Source: Spirochaetaceae bacterium (GTDB taxonomy: Bacteria > Spirochaetota > Spirochaetia > Treponematales > Breznakiellaceae). Taken from it: a stretch of 15,347 nt of DNA. Below are positions 1 to 6,873 of the stretch, piece by piece; position 1 is the stretch's first letter, and every line of letters begins with the position of its first letter. The translations under genes were made by a program, and so were the position numbers. The stretch is from the NCBI GenBank assembly GCA_031290205.1, contig JAITNZ010000114.1, positions 1 to 15,347 on the forward strand, in the 5' to 3' direction. The notes beneath the pieces are model-generated. The model saw only the letters and a list, made by a program, of their open reading frames with translations, had not been told where the DNA came from and made no database searches.

Positions 1-5
1 GATTT

Positions 6-34
6 ATGGTAAACCGAATATTGTGATATGTCAA
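6..34 (-). promoter_or_regulatory. Candidate sigma-70 promoter reading out of the left edge
   Basis: On the minus strand there is a perfect TTGACA (34-29), a 17-nt spacer and TACCAT (11-6, 4 of 6 to consensus). It lies about 55 nt past the smpB stop and points toward a gene outside the window. It would give the next minus-strand gene its own transcript, separate from cimA-smpB. I see no gene and no clear terminator in positions 1-89. This is a sequence match only. Confidence 0.35.
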
Positions 35-89
35 GTAAATTGCGAACAACGCTATTTTTGGGCTATCTATTTATTTTTTGGGTTTTTTA

Positions 90-542
90 TCAGCTCTGCG
101 CCCTAAAATCCCGCGCTACCTCGCGTTTTATATCCCTGTCACGGATATTCGCCCGTTTGTCGTAGGATTTTTTTCCTTTGCAGACGCCCAATTCAACTTT
201 TACTCTGCCGTTTTTTAAGTAAAACGAGAGGGGAATCAGGGTAAAACCCTTTTCTTCGACTTTGCGGTTCAGGCGTGCTATTTCCTCGCGGTGGAGGAGG
301 AGTTTCTTTTTTCGCTCGGGGTCGTGGTTAAATATCGAAGAAAAGGGATTTTCGGAAATCTGAAACGAATTAAGCCAGACTTCGCCCGAGACGATTTCCG
401 CCCACGCGTCGGGAAACGAGATTTTCCCGTCTTTTATCGACTTTATTTCGGTTCCTTGGAGGACTATTCCCGCCTCGAAGCGGTCGTCCACTGTGTAATC
501 GTAAAAAGCCCTTCTGTTTTTGGCGATAACTTTTATGCTCAA
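90..542 (-). CDS. smpB: SsrA-binding protein SmpB
   Basis: SmpB binds tmRNA (SsrA) and brings it to stalled ribosomes for trans-translation, which tags the nascent peptide for degradation and frees the ribosome in the cytoplasm. The 150-residue product is the usual family length. It opens with the N-R-R-A-F-Y-D-Y region (about residues 9-16), followed by the beta-barrel signature E-A-G-I-V-L-Q-G-T-E-I-K-S (about 23-35). The basic tail K-G-K-K-S-Y-D-K-R (about 122-130) is the part known in the family to enter the ribosome. The start is a TTG at 542-540, with GAGGTGG 10 nt upstream on the minus strand. That TTG overlaps the TGA stop of cimA (TTGA), so translation is probably coupled to cimA. 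The tmRNA gene itself is not in the window. Confidence 0.95.
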   Translation of the reverse strand: MSIKVIAKNRRAFYDYTVDDRFEAGIVLQGTEIKSIKDGKISFPDAWAEIVSGEVWLNSFQISENPFSSIFNHDPERKKKLLLHREEIARLNRKVEEKGFTLIPLSFYLKNGRVKVELGVCKGKKSYDKRANIRDRDIKREVARDFRAQS

Positions 543-2140
543 TGGAGATTCACCACCTCACGGAGTTTATACTCTATCGAGTCCACAAGCGCAAGGCGGC
601 TCGCGTCGATAAGGTCGGCGGAAACGCCGACGGTCGTCCATGTTGAGGCGCCGTCTGTCGATTCGATGAGGACGCGCACTTTCGCGGCGGTGGCGTTTTT
701 GCCGTCAATAACACGCACCTTGTAGTCGGAAAGGCGCATCTCCTTTAAGACAGGGAAAAAGCCGATAAGCGCCCGCCGTAGCGCCGTATCCATCGCGTTC
801 ACCGGACCGTCCCCCTCGGCGGCGGCAAGTTCCGTAACGCCCGCAACCTCAACCTTTACCCAAGCGTGGCAGCATTCGATGTTTTCGCCCGAAGGGTGTT
901 CGCTCGTCGCGCGATAGGCAAGCACGGAAAAGCGGCTCTCGAAACCGCCCATCAGCTTCTGGGCAAGTATCTCGAAACTCGCGTCGGCGCCTTCGAACTG
1001 CCAGCCCTCAGCCTCAAGCGCCTTGAGCTTCCGAGAAATCGCGCCGATTACCGCCGCATCGCGCTCAACATGCTCCCCCATCGCCCGCAGCCGCTCGACA
1101 ATCGCGCTCCGTCCGCCCTGCTCACTCATCAGGAAGCGCCGCTCGTTCCCCACCAGCGCGGGCTCAATATGCTCGAAAGATGCGCTCGACTTGAGTACGC
1201 CGTCCGCATGCATCCCCGCCTTGTGCGAAAATGCGTGAGCGCCGATGTAGGGCGTCCCGTCCGGCACCAGCACGTTGGCAATCTCCCCCACGCGGCGGCT
1301 CAAATCGGCAAGCCGCTCGAGGCGTCCCGCCGGCAGACAGCGCCGCCCCAGCTTCAGCTCGAGGCTTGGAATCAGCGCGGCAAGCGGCGTATTTCCGCAA
1401 CGCTCGCCGAACCCAAGTAGCGTCCCGTGAATATGCGTGCAGCCCGCCTCGACGCCCGCCAGCGTGCAGGCAATCGCCAGCCCCATGTCGTTGTGCGCGT
1501 GAACCCCCAAGATTATTTTCCTCTCAGCGTCCGCCTGCTGGGAAAACGCCGCGTTACATACCGCGTTACACGCTTCGCTAATGGTATGGGGAAAAGAACC
1601 GCCGTTCGTATCGCAGAGGACGAGCCGCTGCGCCCCCGCCTCGTATGCGGTCTTCAGCGTCCGTAACGCGTATTCGCCATTGTCCTTCCAGCCGTCAAAA
1701 AAATGCTCGGCATCGAAGATAACCGTCCGCCCTCTGGCGCGGAGGAAGCGAATCGTTTCGGCAATCATATCGAGGTTTTGCTCAAGACTCACTTTGAGCA
1801 CGTCGCGGACGTGGAGCGCCGAACTCTTCCCGAAAATCACAACCGTCTCGGTCTCGGCAAAGAGGAGGCTGGCAAGCTGCCCGTCGTCCTCCGCGCTCAA
1901 GTCCTTCTTCCGCGTGGAACCGAAGGCGCAGAGCGCGGCGTTGCGCAGCTTTATCTTTTTTGCATAGCGGAAGAAGTCGCTGTCTTTCGGGTTACTGCCC
2001 GGATTCCCCGCCTCAATCCAGCGGACGCCAAGCTCGTCGAGCGCCGCCGTGATAGCGAGTTTATCCTGCGCGGAAAAGCTAATCCCCTCGCCCTGCGCCC
2101 CGTCGCGCAACGTCGTATCAAATATTTCTATTTTTTCCAT
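539..2140 (-). CDS. cimA: (R)-citramalate synthase CimA
   Basis: This enzyme condenses pyruvate and acetyl-CoA to (R)-citramalate, the first step of the threonine-independent route to 2-oxobutanoate and isoleucine. The 533-residue product belongs to the DRE-TIM metallolyase group. It has the L-R-D-G-A-Q-G signature (residues 11-17), the metal-binding H-A-H-N-D (214-218) and G-E-R-C-G-N (245-250). D-A-E-H-F-F-D-G-W-K near 143-152 is typical of the CimA branch rather than LeuA or homocitrate synthase. The C-terminal part (about 400-533) corresponds to the LeuA-type allosteric dimer domain, so feedback by isoleucine is likely from family knowledge. I chose the ATG at 2140-2138; a TTG three codons upstream (2149) is in frame but lacks a ribosome-binding site. 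smpB follows with a 4-nt overlap. Confidence 0.93.
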   Translation of the reverse strand: MEKIEIFDTTLRDGAQGEGISFSAQDKLAITAALDELGVRWIEAGNPGSNPKDSDFFRYAKKIKLRNAALCAFGSTRKKDLSAEDDGQLASLLFAETETVVIFGKSSALHVRDVLKVSLEQNLDMIAETIRFLRARGRTVIFDAEHFFDGWKDNGEYALRTLKTAYEAGAQRLVLCDTNGGSFPHTISEACNAVCNAAFSQQADAERKIILGVHAHNDMGLAIACTLAGVEAGCTHIHGTLLGFGERCGNTPLAALIPSLELKLGRRCLPAGRLERLADLSRRVGEIANVLVPDGTPYIGAHAFSHKAGMHADGVLKSSASFEHIEPALVGNERRFLMSEQGGRSAIVERLRAMGEHVERDAAVIGAISRKLKALEAEGWQFEGADASFEILAQKLMGGFESRFSVLAYRATSEHPSGENIECCHAWVKVEVAGVTELAAAEGDGPVNAMDTALRRALIGFFPVLKEMRLSDYKVRVIDGKNATAAKVRVLIESTDGASTWTTVGVSADLIDASRLALVDSIEYKLREVVNLH

Positions 2141-2181
2141 TTTTTCCAAGCTCGAATATAAGGTATCACGACTTAGCCTAT

Positions 2182-2211
2182 TTTACAATCAGGCAGTTAA
2201 AATTTTAAAAT
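2182..2211 (+). promoter_or_regulatory. Candidate promoter for the solute-binding protein gene
   Basis: TTTACA (2182-2187, 5 of 6) is followed by an 18-nt spacer and TAAAAT (2206-2211, 5 of 6). This predicts a start near 2218 and a leader of about 50 nt. It lies in the 127-nt divergent region between cimA and the solute-binding protein gene. I found no equally good minus-strand promoter for cimA here. Confidence 0.4.
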
Positions 2212-2226
2212 TATCGAAGAAACATT

Positions 2227-2258
2227 GGGGGGTTCAGCACAAGCTGCGTTGTGCCGAA
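2227..2258 (+). promoter_or_regulatory. Leader hairpin next to a G-run before the solute-binding protein start
   Basis: Arms 2233-2242 and 2249-2258 pair at 9 of 10 positions around a 6-nt loop (GCTGCG). A run of six G at 2227-2232 sits directly 5' of the stem, and the start codon lies 9 nt after it. No ordinary Shine-Dalgarno is seen between hairpin and ATG. Folding would bring the G-run close to the start codon. The pairing is seen in the sequence; a regulatory role is inference. Confidence 0.4.
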
Positions 2259-2267
2259 AATGACATT

Positions 2268-3410
2268 ATGATCTATCCCCCTGTAAACAAACATTCCATC
2301 GACAAAATCCTCGTGCTTGTCGCTCTTGTCGTTCTTCTCGTAGCCGTAATTTTTATACCAAAAGATGCGAAAGGGATATTTAACCTAGGCGCCACTAAAC
2401 TCATTCTCGCCCTTCCTCCCGGCGGAATAATAAACAAAGAAGATTTTGATGAACTGACAAAAGAATTTGAGGCTGAAAATCACGGAATTGCGATAGCAAT
2501 CAAAGAGTATGCAAGCGAAAACGCTGATATTGTCATTTTTGACCCGCTTTCCCGTTCATCTCCGCTTATAAACGGACTCGTGGAAAATGAAAAGCTCCTC
2601 ATCGGCGGCATCAATGCGCTTTTTTATAATATTTCACGATTGCAGGAGCTTGGTTTCGATAGACCCCCCAAGACATGGGACGATTTTCTCTCTGTTTGCA
2701 GAAAAATCAAGCATAGCAAAGCGAACAAGGACAGTCCCCGCTATCCGTTTTCATTCTCCGAAAACATCTTCCGTTCAGTCTTTCCGTGGTTCTACCAGAC
2801 GGGAATTGCTTCCGCGAATCCCGAGGAAGCGCCGGGTATTGATTGGACATCGCGCGGCTCGGTTGAAACATTGGTGTTTCTTAATACACTCTGCGAAGAA
2901 AAAATTGTTGACCCTGCTTCGCTTGACCGGAGCGAAGACGAGCTTATCAAAGATTTTATTGCGGGGAAAAGCGTGATGATGATATCTTCAATCTTTAACA
3001 TAAAAAAAATCGAAGAGGCAAACCCCGAATTCCGTTTTAACATTACGACGATTCCGGCGCCTTCACATTATAAAGGGAAAGCGGTTTTTAATCTGAGTGT
3101 TTTGGACATCGCCGTAGCGAAGGATTCAAGACATAAAGAGGAGGCAGCCCGTTTCCTCGACTTTATTGATAAAAAAAGCGCCGGTATTGCTGCTTCGACG
3201 GGAATGATTGCAGGGAATTCGCGCGAAAATCTAAAGCGCACCCCGATTTTAGAAAAAGCCGTGGACCTTTACGAAGCTTCATCGGTGATTGACGAGTCAA
3301 AAAACTTTGATAACCCGCACATTGTAGACCAACGTTTGAAAGCTGAATTGAAAAAGATGATGAACGGCGCCCAAACACCCCAACAAAGTGCTGCCGCTCT
3401 AAAATCATAA
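2268..3410 (+). CDS. Membrane-anchored extracellular solute-binding protein (ABC type, family 1)
   Basis: The 380-residue product looks like a family 1 (sugar-type) ABC substrate-binding protein. One hydrophobic segment (about residues 13-30) is followed by a periplasmic-binding fold. Recognisable parts are the first beta strand L-I-L-A-L-P-P-G, the stretch D-I-V-I-F-D-P, the P-P-K-T-W-D-D-F-L element common to sugar binders, and a late E-A-A-R-F-L-D-F-I helix. There is no lipobox Cys, so the N-terminal helix probably serves as an uncleaved anchor or signal. The ATG at 2268 was chosen because the hydrophobic segment follows at the normal distance; the open frame extends upstream to 2049, but that part lies antisense to cimA. 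No permease or ATPase gene is adjacent, so the ligand cannot be named. Divergent from cimA. Confidence 0.75.
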   Translation: MIYPPVNKHSIDKILVLVALVVLLVAVIFIPKDAKGIFNLGATKLILALPPGGIINKEDFDELTKEFEAENHGIAIAIKEYASENADIVIFDPLSRSSPLINGLVENEKLLIGGINALFYNISRLQELGFDRPPKTWDDFLSVCRKIKHSKANKDSPRYPFSFSENIFRSVFPWFYQTGIASANPEEAPGIDWTSRGSVETLVFLNTLCEEKIVDPASLDRSEDELIKDFIAGKSVMMISSIFNIKKIEEANPEFRFNITTIPAPSHYKGKAVFNLSVLDIAVAKDSRHKEEAARFLDFIDKKSAGIAASTGMIAGNSRENLKRTPILEKAVDLYEASSVIDESKNFDNPHIVDQRLKAELKKMMNGAQTPQQSAAALKS

Positions 3411-3467
3411 AGATTGCGTGTGCATTCTCCGAAAATAAAGGTAAGTTATGTGTAAAAAGGGGAATTT

Positions 3468-4232
3468 TTGAAAAAGACACTCTCAATTCTAGCATTTTTC
3501 ATACTGTTTTCTTCGGCGCTCTTTGCCGTCGAGTTCCCCCTGAGCTTAGGATTGGGCGGCAGTTTTGGCATTGATAGCTCGGTAATAAGCGCGGATCTGA
3601 GTGATACGATCGCCAAGCAGAGTTATTCTTCCTACGCTTACGGTTTATTGATTTTTTTTGATATGCGCTTTGCCGAAATAGGAATGGGATTTTCGGGACT
3701 TTCAACCACCGTAAACCACAGCGAGTCGTTTCGCAAGGCTACAGGCATCGACCCTGAAGAGATGACGCTTAGCGGCAACACGCTTTTTCTCTCGCTTTAC
3801 GGCAAATACCCATTTCAGCTAAGCTCATCTTTATCATTATATCCGCTCGTAGGAATTGAAGCCGAAATAGTAATGTCGATGAGATACGGCAGCGATTCCT
3901 TATACGGCGCAAGGATAAAAGGGGACAGTTATCAGGGGAACGCGGATGACTGGACCGCCGTTTGGTTCAGGTTCGGCATCGGCTCGGACTTCCATTTAAA
4001 CGAAGGAGTTTTTCTTCGAAGTGAATTGACATTCGGTATTAAAGCTAATACTCCCCGCGAGAAGGCAATCATCAGCGCGATAACTAAACAGGGTGATTAT
4101 ACGAATATCAGCTCTTACGGAATTGGCGGTAAGTTGACCATCTCCGTTGGATATACATTCAAGACATTAGGGCAGGGCGGCGGTAGCGCTTATAGCAGCG
4201 GCAGCAATGCTGATGTTTATTATCCACGCTGA
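3468..4232 (+). CDS. Secreted outer-membrane beta-barrel-like protein, function unknown
   Basis: I do not recognise the family. The 254-residue product begins with a clear signal peptide: K-K at residues 2-3, a hydrophobic core at about 4-18, and a likely cleavage after S-A-L-F-A (residue 20). The mature part alternates polar and hydrophobic residues and is rich in Gly, Ser and aromatics, for example S-L-G-L-G-G-S-F-G and L-F-L-S-L-Y-G-K-Y. It closes with G-G-K-L-T-I-S-V-G-Y-T-F, which resembles a terminal strand of a small outer-membrane barrel. A Gly/Ser-rich tail of about 20 residues follows. The start is TTG (3468-3470), with AAAAGGGGA at 3455-3463. It lies 57 nt after the solute-binding protein gene in the same direction, so the two may be co-transcribed. 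The barrel call rests on residue pattern only. Confidence 0.6.
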   Translation: MKKTLSILAFFILFSSALFAVEFPLSLGLGGSFGIDSSVISADLSDTIAKQSYSSYAYGLLIFFDMRFAEIGMGFSGLSTTVNHSESFRKATGIDPEEMTLSGNTLFLSLYGKYPFQLSSSLSLYPLVGIEAEIVMSMRYGSDSLYGARIKGDSYQGNADDWTAVWFRFGIGSDFHLNEGVFLRSELTFGIKANTPREKAIISAITKQGDYTNISSYGIGGKLTISVGYTFKTLGQGGGSAYSSGSNADVYYPR

Positions 4233-4273
4233 TTCAGAATAATGCGATAACCCGCATAATGTTATTCGCTGAA
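4233..4273. repeat. Imperfect inverted repeat after the barrel-like gene
   Basis: TTCAG (4233-4237) pairs with CTGAA (4269-4273). Inside, AATAA pairs with TTATT and TGCG with CGCA around a short loop. It begins right after the stop codon at 4230-4232, the usual place for a terminator, but no T-run follows on either strand. Factor-independent termination is therefore uncertain. Confidence 0.35.
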
Positions 4274-4299
4274 TTCCAAATGGGGACGGCAATCTCGGT

Positions 4300-4319
4300 C
4301 AGCTGCACACAAGCAGCTG
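4300..4319. repeat. Small perfect hairpin in the convergent spacer
   Basis: CAGCTGC (4300-4306) and GCAGCTG (4313-4319) form a perfect 7-bp stem with a 6-nt loop. A second short dyad, CCGCA (4379-4383) with TGCGG (4392-4396), follows. Apart from these and the flanking dyads I see no gene or RNA in 4233-4473. Confidence 0.35.
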
Positions 4320-4435
4320 CCATCCTCGTTACCTCGCACAATATTTCATGTAAAAAAATGGATTGTCTTATCAAGCCTCCGCATCTGGGCGTGCGGTCTG
4401 CTTCGGCTTTTGCGCCTCTGAATAAGGCATAACAA

Positions 4436-4459
4436 GGGCGAATTATAATGCGCTCGCCC
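4436..4459 (-). terminator. Candidate terminator hairpin for the fliS-flgN pair
   Basis: GGGCGA (4436-4441) pairs with TCGCCC (4454-4459) around a 12-nt loop, 15 nt past the end of the minus-strand FlgN-like gene. On the minus strand only a weak TTGTTAT follows. The same dyad is followed by CCCCTTTT on the plus strand, so it might act in both directions. The 14 nt 4446-4459 recur in opposite orientation at 14433-14446. Confidence 0.3.
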
Positions 4460-4473
4460 CGTCCCCTTTTGGA

Positions 4474-4992
4474 TTATCCATTGATGTCGAGTAGCGAAGC
4501 GGAATTACTTTCATTATAAATCGTTTTTCGTTTCAAGATAAATGGATTGTTCTTGATAGTTTTCATCTCTGTGCGAAGGACATTCATCCTTGATTGAAGG
4601 AGTTTTTTGTTTTCGTTTACCCGCAGGACGGCTTCGCTCTTCAATGTTTCAAGAGAATTCTGAAGCTCGGCTACATTGGTGGGGGCGTTGTTTTCCGCCC
4701 ACTCATTCGCAAAGACCGCCCGCATTGGCTCGATACACTTCTGGACTGAAAAAATATCGGCAATGATTTTTTCTTCCATCTCGATGTGAACAGAAAGATC
4801 ATCGGCGCTTCCCGATTCGATGAGCGTCTTCTGTTTGTCAAGCACGGTAAGGTAATTTTGAAACCTATCCCGTTGCTCAACAAGCAACTCCCGAAAGCGC
4901 CGAATGATAGCGACACGCTGCTCAAGTTCCTCGTCAGAGATAAAAACCTCCGCTTCGGCGATTTCTGGTGCAATTTGATAATTTTCACTCAT
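4474..4992 (-). CDS. FlgN-like flagellar export chaperone (probable)
   Basis: The 172-residue product is almost entirely helical. It has charged heptad-like stretches at about residues 18-65 (E-E-L-E-Q-R-V, R-F-R-E-L-L-V-E-Q-R) and 66-105 (S-V-H-I-E-M-E-E-K-I-I-A-D-I). This is the layout of FlgN, the export chaperone for the hook-associated proteins FlgK and FlgL. A third helical stretch (about 110-150) follows, then a polar tail. There are no catalytic motifs, signal peptide or membrane segment. The ATG at 4992-4990 lies 1 nt after the fliS stop on the minus strand (TAA, C, ATG), so the two are surely co-translated, which supports the chaperone role. FlgN proteins diverge strongly in sequence; the family call rests on helix pattern plus neighbour. 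Confidence 0.6.
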   Translation of the reverse strand: MSENYQIAPEIAEAEVFISDEELEQRVAIIRRFRELLVEQRDRFQNYLTVLDKQKTLIESGSADDLSVHIEMEEKIIADIFSVQKCIEPMRAVFANEWAENNAPTNVAELQNSLETLKSEAVLRVNENKKLLQSRMNVLRTEMKTIKNNPFILKRKTIYNESNSASLLDING

Positions 4993-4993
4993 G

Positions 4994-5437
4994 TTAACCT
5001 GCTAAACTTATGCCCATCGGGATTTTTTTTTCAGCAGCGCTTGTTTTAGCGGTAATTTCCACCCATGCCATGCGCAAATCGCCGATCATCTTGCGGACGC
5101 CTGAAATGCGCGCCGAATCATTCGAGATATTTGCCTCGAGCAGTTCCTTGTTGAACCACGTATAGAGCGAAAAAAGATTTTTCGCGATGTCGCCGCCCCT
5201 TTCAAAATCCAAAGAAACCATCAGTTCCGTTACAATTTCCTGTGCCTTGATAAGCGCCCGGCTGATTGTCTCGATTTTTTCCGGATCCCGCTTCTTGTCT
5301 GAATTCAGTCCAAGAAGTTCAAGCGCGTAGTCAAGATTCTTTACCGCCCCGTCATAGAGCATGATAATAAGCTGCCCCTGACCCGCAGTCTTAATTTTCG
5401 TCTGGGTATAAGCCGCCAGTTTATTAGAATATGCCAT
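4994..5437 (-). CDS. fliS: Flagellin export chaperone FliS
   Basis: FliS binds the C-terminus of flagellin in the cytoplasm, prevents early polymerisation and delivers it to the flagellar export gate. The 147-residue product carries the family hallmark near the N-terminus: Y-T-Q-T-K-I-K-T-A, then Q-L-I-I-M-L-Y-D-G-A-V (about residues 10-32). The helical bundle follows, with I-S-R-A-L-I-K-A-Q-E-I-V-T-E-L at about 58-72 and S-L-Y-T-W-F-N-K-E-L at about 90-99, then the V-R-K-M-I-G-D-L-R-M-A-W helix. The ATG at 5437-5435 has AAAGGGAGA a few nt upstream. No flagellin gene (flaA or flaB) is adjacent. The FlgN-like gene follows 1 nt later. The gene diverges from the rRNA methyltransferase gene across a 127-nt spacer. 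Confidence 0.93.
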   Translation of the reverse strand: MAYSNKLAAYTQTKIKTAGQGQLIIMLYDGAVKNLDYALELLGLNSDKKRDPEKIETISRALIKAQEIVTELMVSLDFERGGDIAKNLFSLYTWFNKELLEANISNDSARISGVRKMIGDLRMAWVEITAKTSAAEKKIPMGISLAG

Positions 5438-5483
5438 AAAATCTCCCTTTCACCTACAATTCATTTTCGGCAAATTTTCAAAG

Positions 5484-5511
5484 ACTATAAAGATTTATTC
5501 ACGGAAAGCAA
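5484..5511 (-). promoter_or_regulatory. Possible promoter for fliS
   Basis: On the minus strand, TTGCTT (5511-5506) is followed by a 16-nt spacer and TATAGT (5489-5484). The -10 is a good match (5 of 6); the -35 is poor (3 of 6). I did not find a sigma-28 type motif. The spacer 5438-5564 holds nothing else I can name. Confidence 0.25.
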
Positions 5512-5564
5512 CGCTTTTTCACCTTCATACTATCATAAGTTTTTTATTTTCTCTAGTATAAGCA

Positions 5565-6611
5565 ATGCCCAAACAAGAAAAAATAGAGGCGCAGGCGGAA
5601 ATGCTTGCAAACCGTTTGATAAAAAAGCAGAAGCATCTTAAAAAATGGGCAAAACGTTTGGGGATAGGGGCGTACAGGCTTTACGATAAAGACATTCCCG
5701 AAATACCGCTGGTGCTTGATTACTATCACAACGGCGCCATAGAGGCAATCTCGGGTGCATTGTATAAAAGACCCTATCAAAAAGATGAAACCGAAGAACG
5801 GCAGTGGCTTGAGTGCATGGAAAAGGCAATCTACCAAGCACTGCCCATTGACGGTAAGCATCTCTTTATAAAAACAAGAGCGCGGCAAAGAAGCGCATTG
5901 CAAGACGCCGCCGTCCGCCCGCAGTATAATAAATTATCTACGGCGCATTTTGACATGTTGATAAAAGAGCACAATTATCTTATAAAAGTAAATCTATCGG
6001 ATTATATTGACACGGGATTATTTCTTGATTTACGAAAGCTGCGGAGTATCGTTCAACAGGAAGCGGCAGGCAAGAAAGTATTAAACCTTTTTTGTTATAC
6101 CGGCGTGTTTTCCGTCGCGGCGGGGACAGGCGGGGCGGAACGGGTCGATTCAGTCGATATATCAAACACATACCTTCGCCGGACGCATGATAACCTTGTT
6201 TTGAACGGTCAGCTAACAAAACACCATCTCATTCGGGAAGATGTGTTTCAATTTTTAACTCAAGCGGCGCAACGAAAATACGTATATGATATTATCATCC
6301 TTGACCCGCCGGTTTTTTCGGCATCAAAAAAGATGGAAGGCACGCTGGATATAAAACGTGATTACGGGACCCTGCTGGACGGCTGCATAAAACTTTTAAG
6401 CCCGCAACAGGCAAGCGCAGGCGGCACAGGTGGTAAAATATATTTTTCGGCAAAGGCGCGCGGATTCAAATTAGACAAGCACGCACTTGCCACAGCGTCC
6501 CCAGATATATTAATGAACGAAATCAGCGAAAAAATTCGCGATGAAGATTTCAAGGGATACAGAATGCCCGCAACATACATGATACAACGCACATCATCTA
6601 AAAATTCCTGA
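5565..6611 (+). CDS. RlmK-like class I SAM-dependent 23S rRNA methyltransferase
   Basis: The 348-residue product matches the RlmK half of the two-domain RlmKL enzyme, which makes m7G2069 in 23S rRNA. The N-terminal part has L-A-N-R-L-I-K-K-Q-K-H-L-K-K-W-A (about 14-29) followed by Y-R-L-Y-D-K-D-I-P-E. The SAM-binding motif is N-L-F-C-Y-T-G (174-180), followed by the acidic D-S-V-D-I-S-N-T-Y-L, and the catalytic motif is D-P-P-V-F-S-A-S-K-K-M (247-257). R-G-F-K-L-D (299-304) near the end is also RlmK-like. The THUMP and RlmL half is absent, so this is a free-standing RlmK. RlmI/YwbD-type cytosine methyltransferases are related alternatives, but no PUA domain is visible. The start region lacks a Shine-Dalgarno: only TAGTATAAGCA precedes the ATG. 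Confidence 0.82.
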   Translation: MPKQEKIEAQAEMLANRLIKKQKHLKKWAKRLGIGAYRLYDKDIPEIPLVLDYYHNGAIEAISGALYKRPYQKDETEERQWLECMEKAIYQALPIDGKHLFIKTRARQRSALQDAAVRPQYNKLSTAHFDMLIKEHNYLIKVNLSDYIDTGLFLDLRKLRSIVQQEAAGKKVLNLFCYTGVFSVAAGTGGAERVDSVDISNTYLRRTHDNLVLNGQLTKHHLIREDVFQFLTQAAQRKYVYDIIILDPPVFSASKKMEGTLDIKRDYGTLLDGCIKLLSPQQASAGGTGGKIYFSAKARGFKLDKHALATASPDILMNEISEKIRDEDFKGYRMPATYMIQRTSSKNS

Positions 6612-6641
6612 GATAATAGGTCTGCTGAAGCGAGGCAAAGG

Positions 6642-6677
6642 CAAGGCTGAAAGTGCCTCAGGCACTGCCTGTGGCGG
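6642..6677 (+). repeat. 36-nt direct repeat, copy 1 (after the rRNA methyltransferase gene)
   Basis: Positions 6642-6677 match 12053-12088 at 34 of 36 bases without gaps, same orientation. The copy contains the small hairpin GTGCC-TCA-GGCAC (6653-6665) and ends with GCCTGTGGCGG. The core GCCTGWGGCG also occurs in the 46-nt repeat copies at 7585-7630 and 14525-14570, so the two repeat types may be related. Confidence 0.75.
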
Positions 6678-6680
6678 ATT

Positions 6681-6803
6681 AACCACGAACGGCACGAACC
6701 ACACGAACAAATTGCGCATAATTCACCTGATTTCTGCCTTGTTTATCACCATTATTCATATTCATTCCGCCTTCCGTTCGTGTTGTTCGTGAGGTTCGTG
6801 GTT
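6681..6803. repeat. Long inverted repeat with arms of tandem nonamers
   Basis: The left arm 6681-6710 and right arm 6774-6803 pair at 25 of 30 positions across a 63-nt loop. Each arm is three tandem 9-mers: CACGAACNN on the left and GTTCGTGNN on the right. It fills most of the 261-nt spacer between the rRNA methyltransferase gene and trkA; I see no gene there. The stem is too far from a T-run to be a simple terminator. Confidence 0.8.
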
Positions 6804-6860
6804 GAATTCGGAACTGCTGCCCCTAAGGCGCCGCCTGTTACACCCTTTAGAAAAATATGC

Positions 6861-6873
6861 TACACTGGCTCCA
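6861..6873 (+). promoter_or_regulatory. -10-like hexamer positioned for leaderless trkA transcription
   Basis: TACACT (6861-6866) ends 6 nt before the trkA ATG at 6873, so transcription would begin at or next to the start codon. GTTACA 18 nt upstream is a weak -35. No Shine-Dalgarno precedes the ATG, which fits a leaderless mRNA. This is inference from spacing. Confidence 0.3.

Noticed and set aside
866..1967. Several long plus-strand open frames across 866-1967
   Set aside because: They are antisense to cimA, give low-complexity Arg/Pro/Ala-rich products, and follow from the G+C-rich codon usage of cimA.
2049..2267. Upstream in-frame extension of the solute-binding protein gene
   Set aside because: It is antisense to the cimA start and its divergent leader, lacks protein-like character, and would bury the hydrophobic signal segment deep in the protein.
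4233..4473. Small RNA or tRNA gene in the convergent spacer
   Set aside because: Several short stems exist but no cloverleaf, no T-loop sequence and no promoter-terminator pair.
6780..6872. Upstream in-frame extension of trkA
   Set aside because: It translates the nonamer inverted repeat; the protein family begins at the ATG at 6873.
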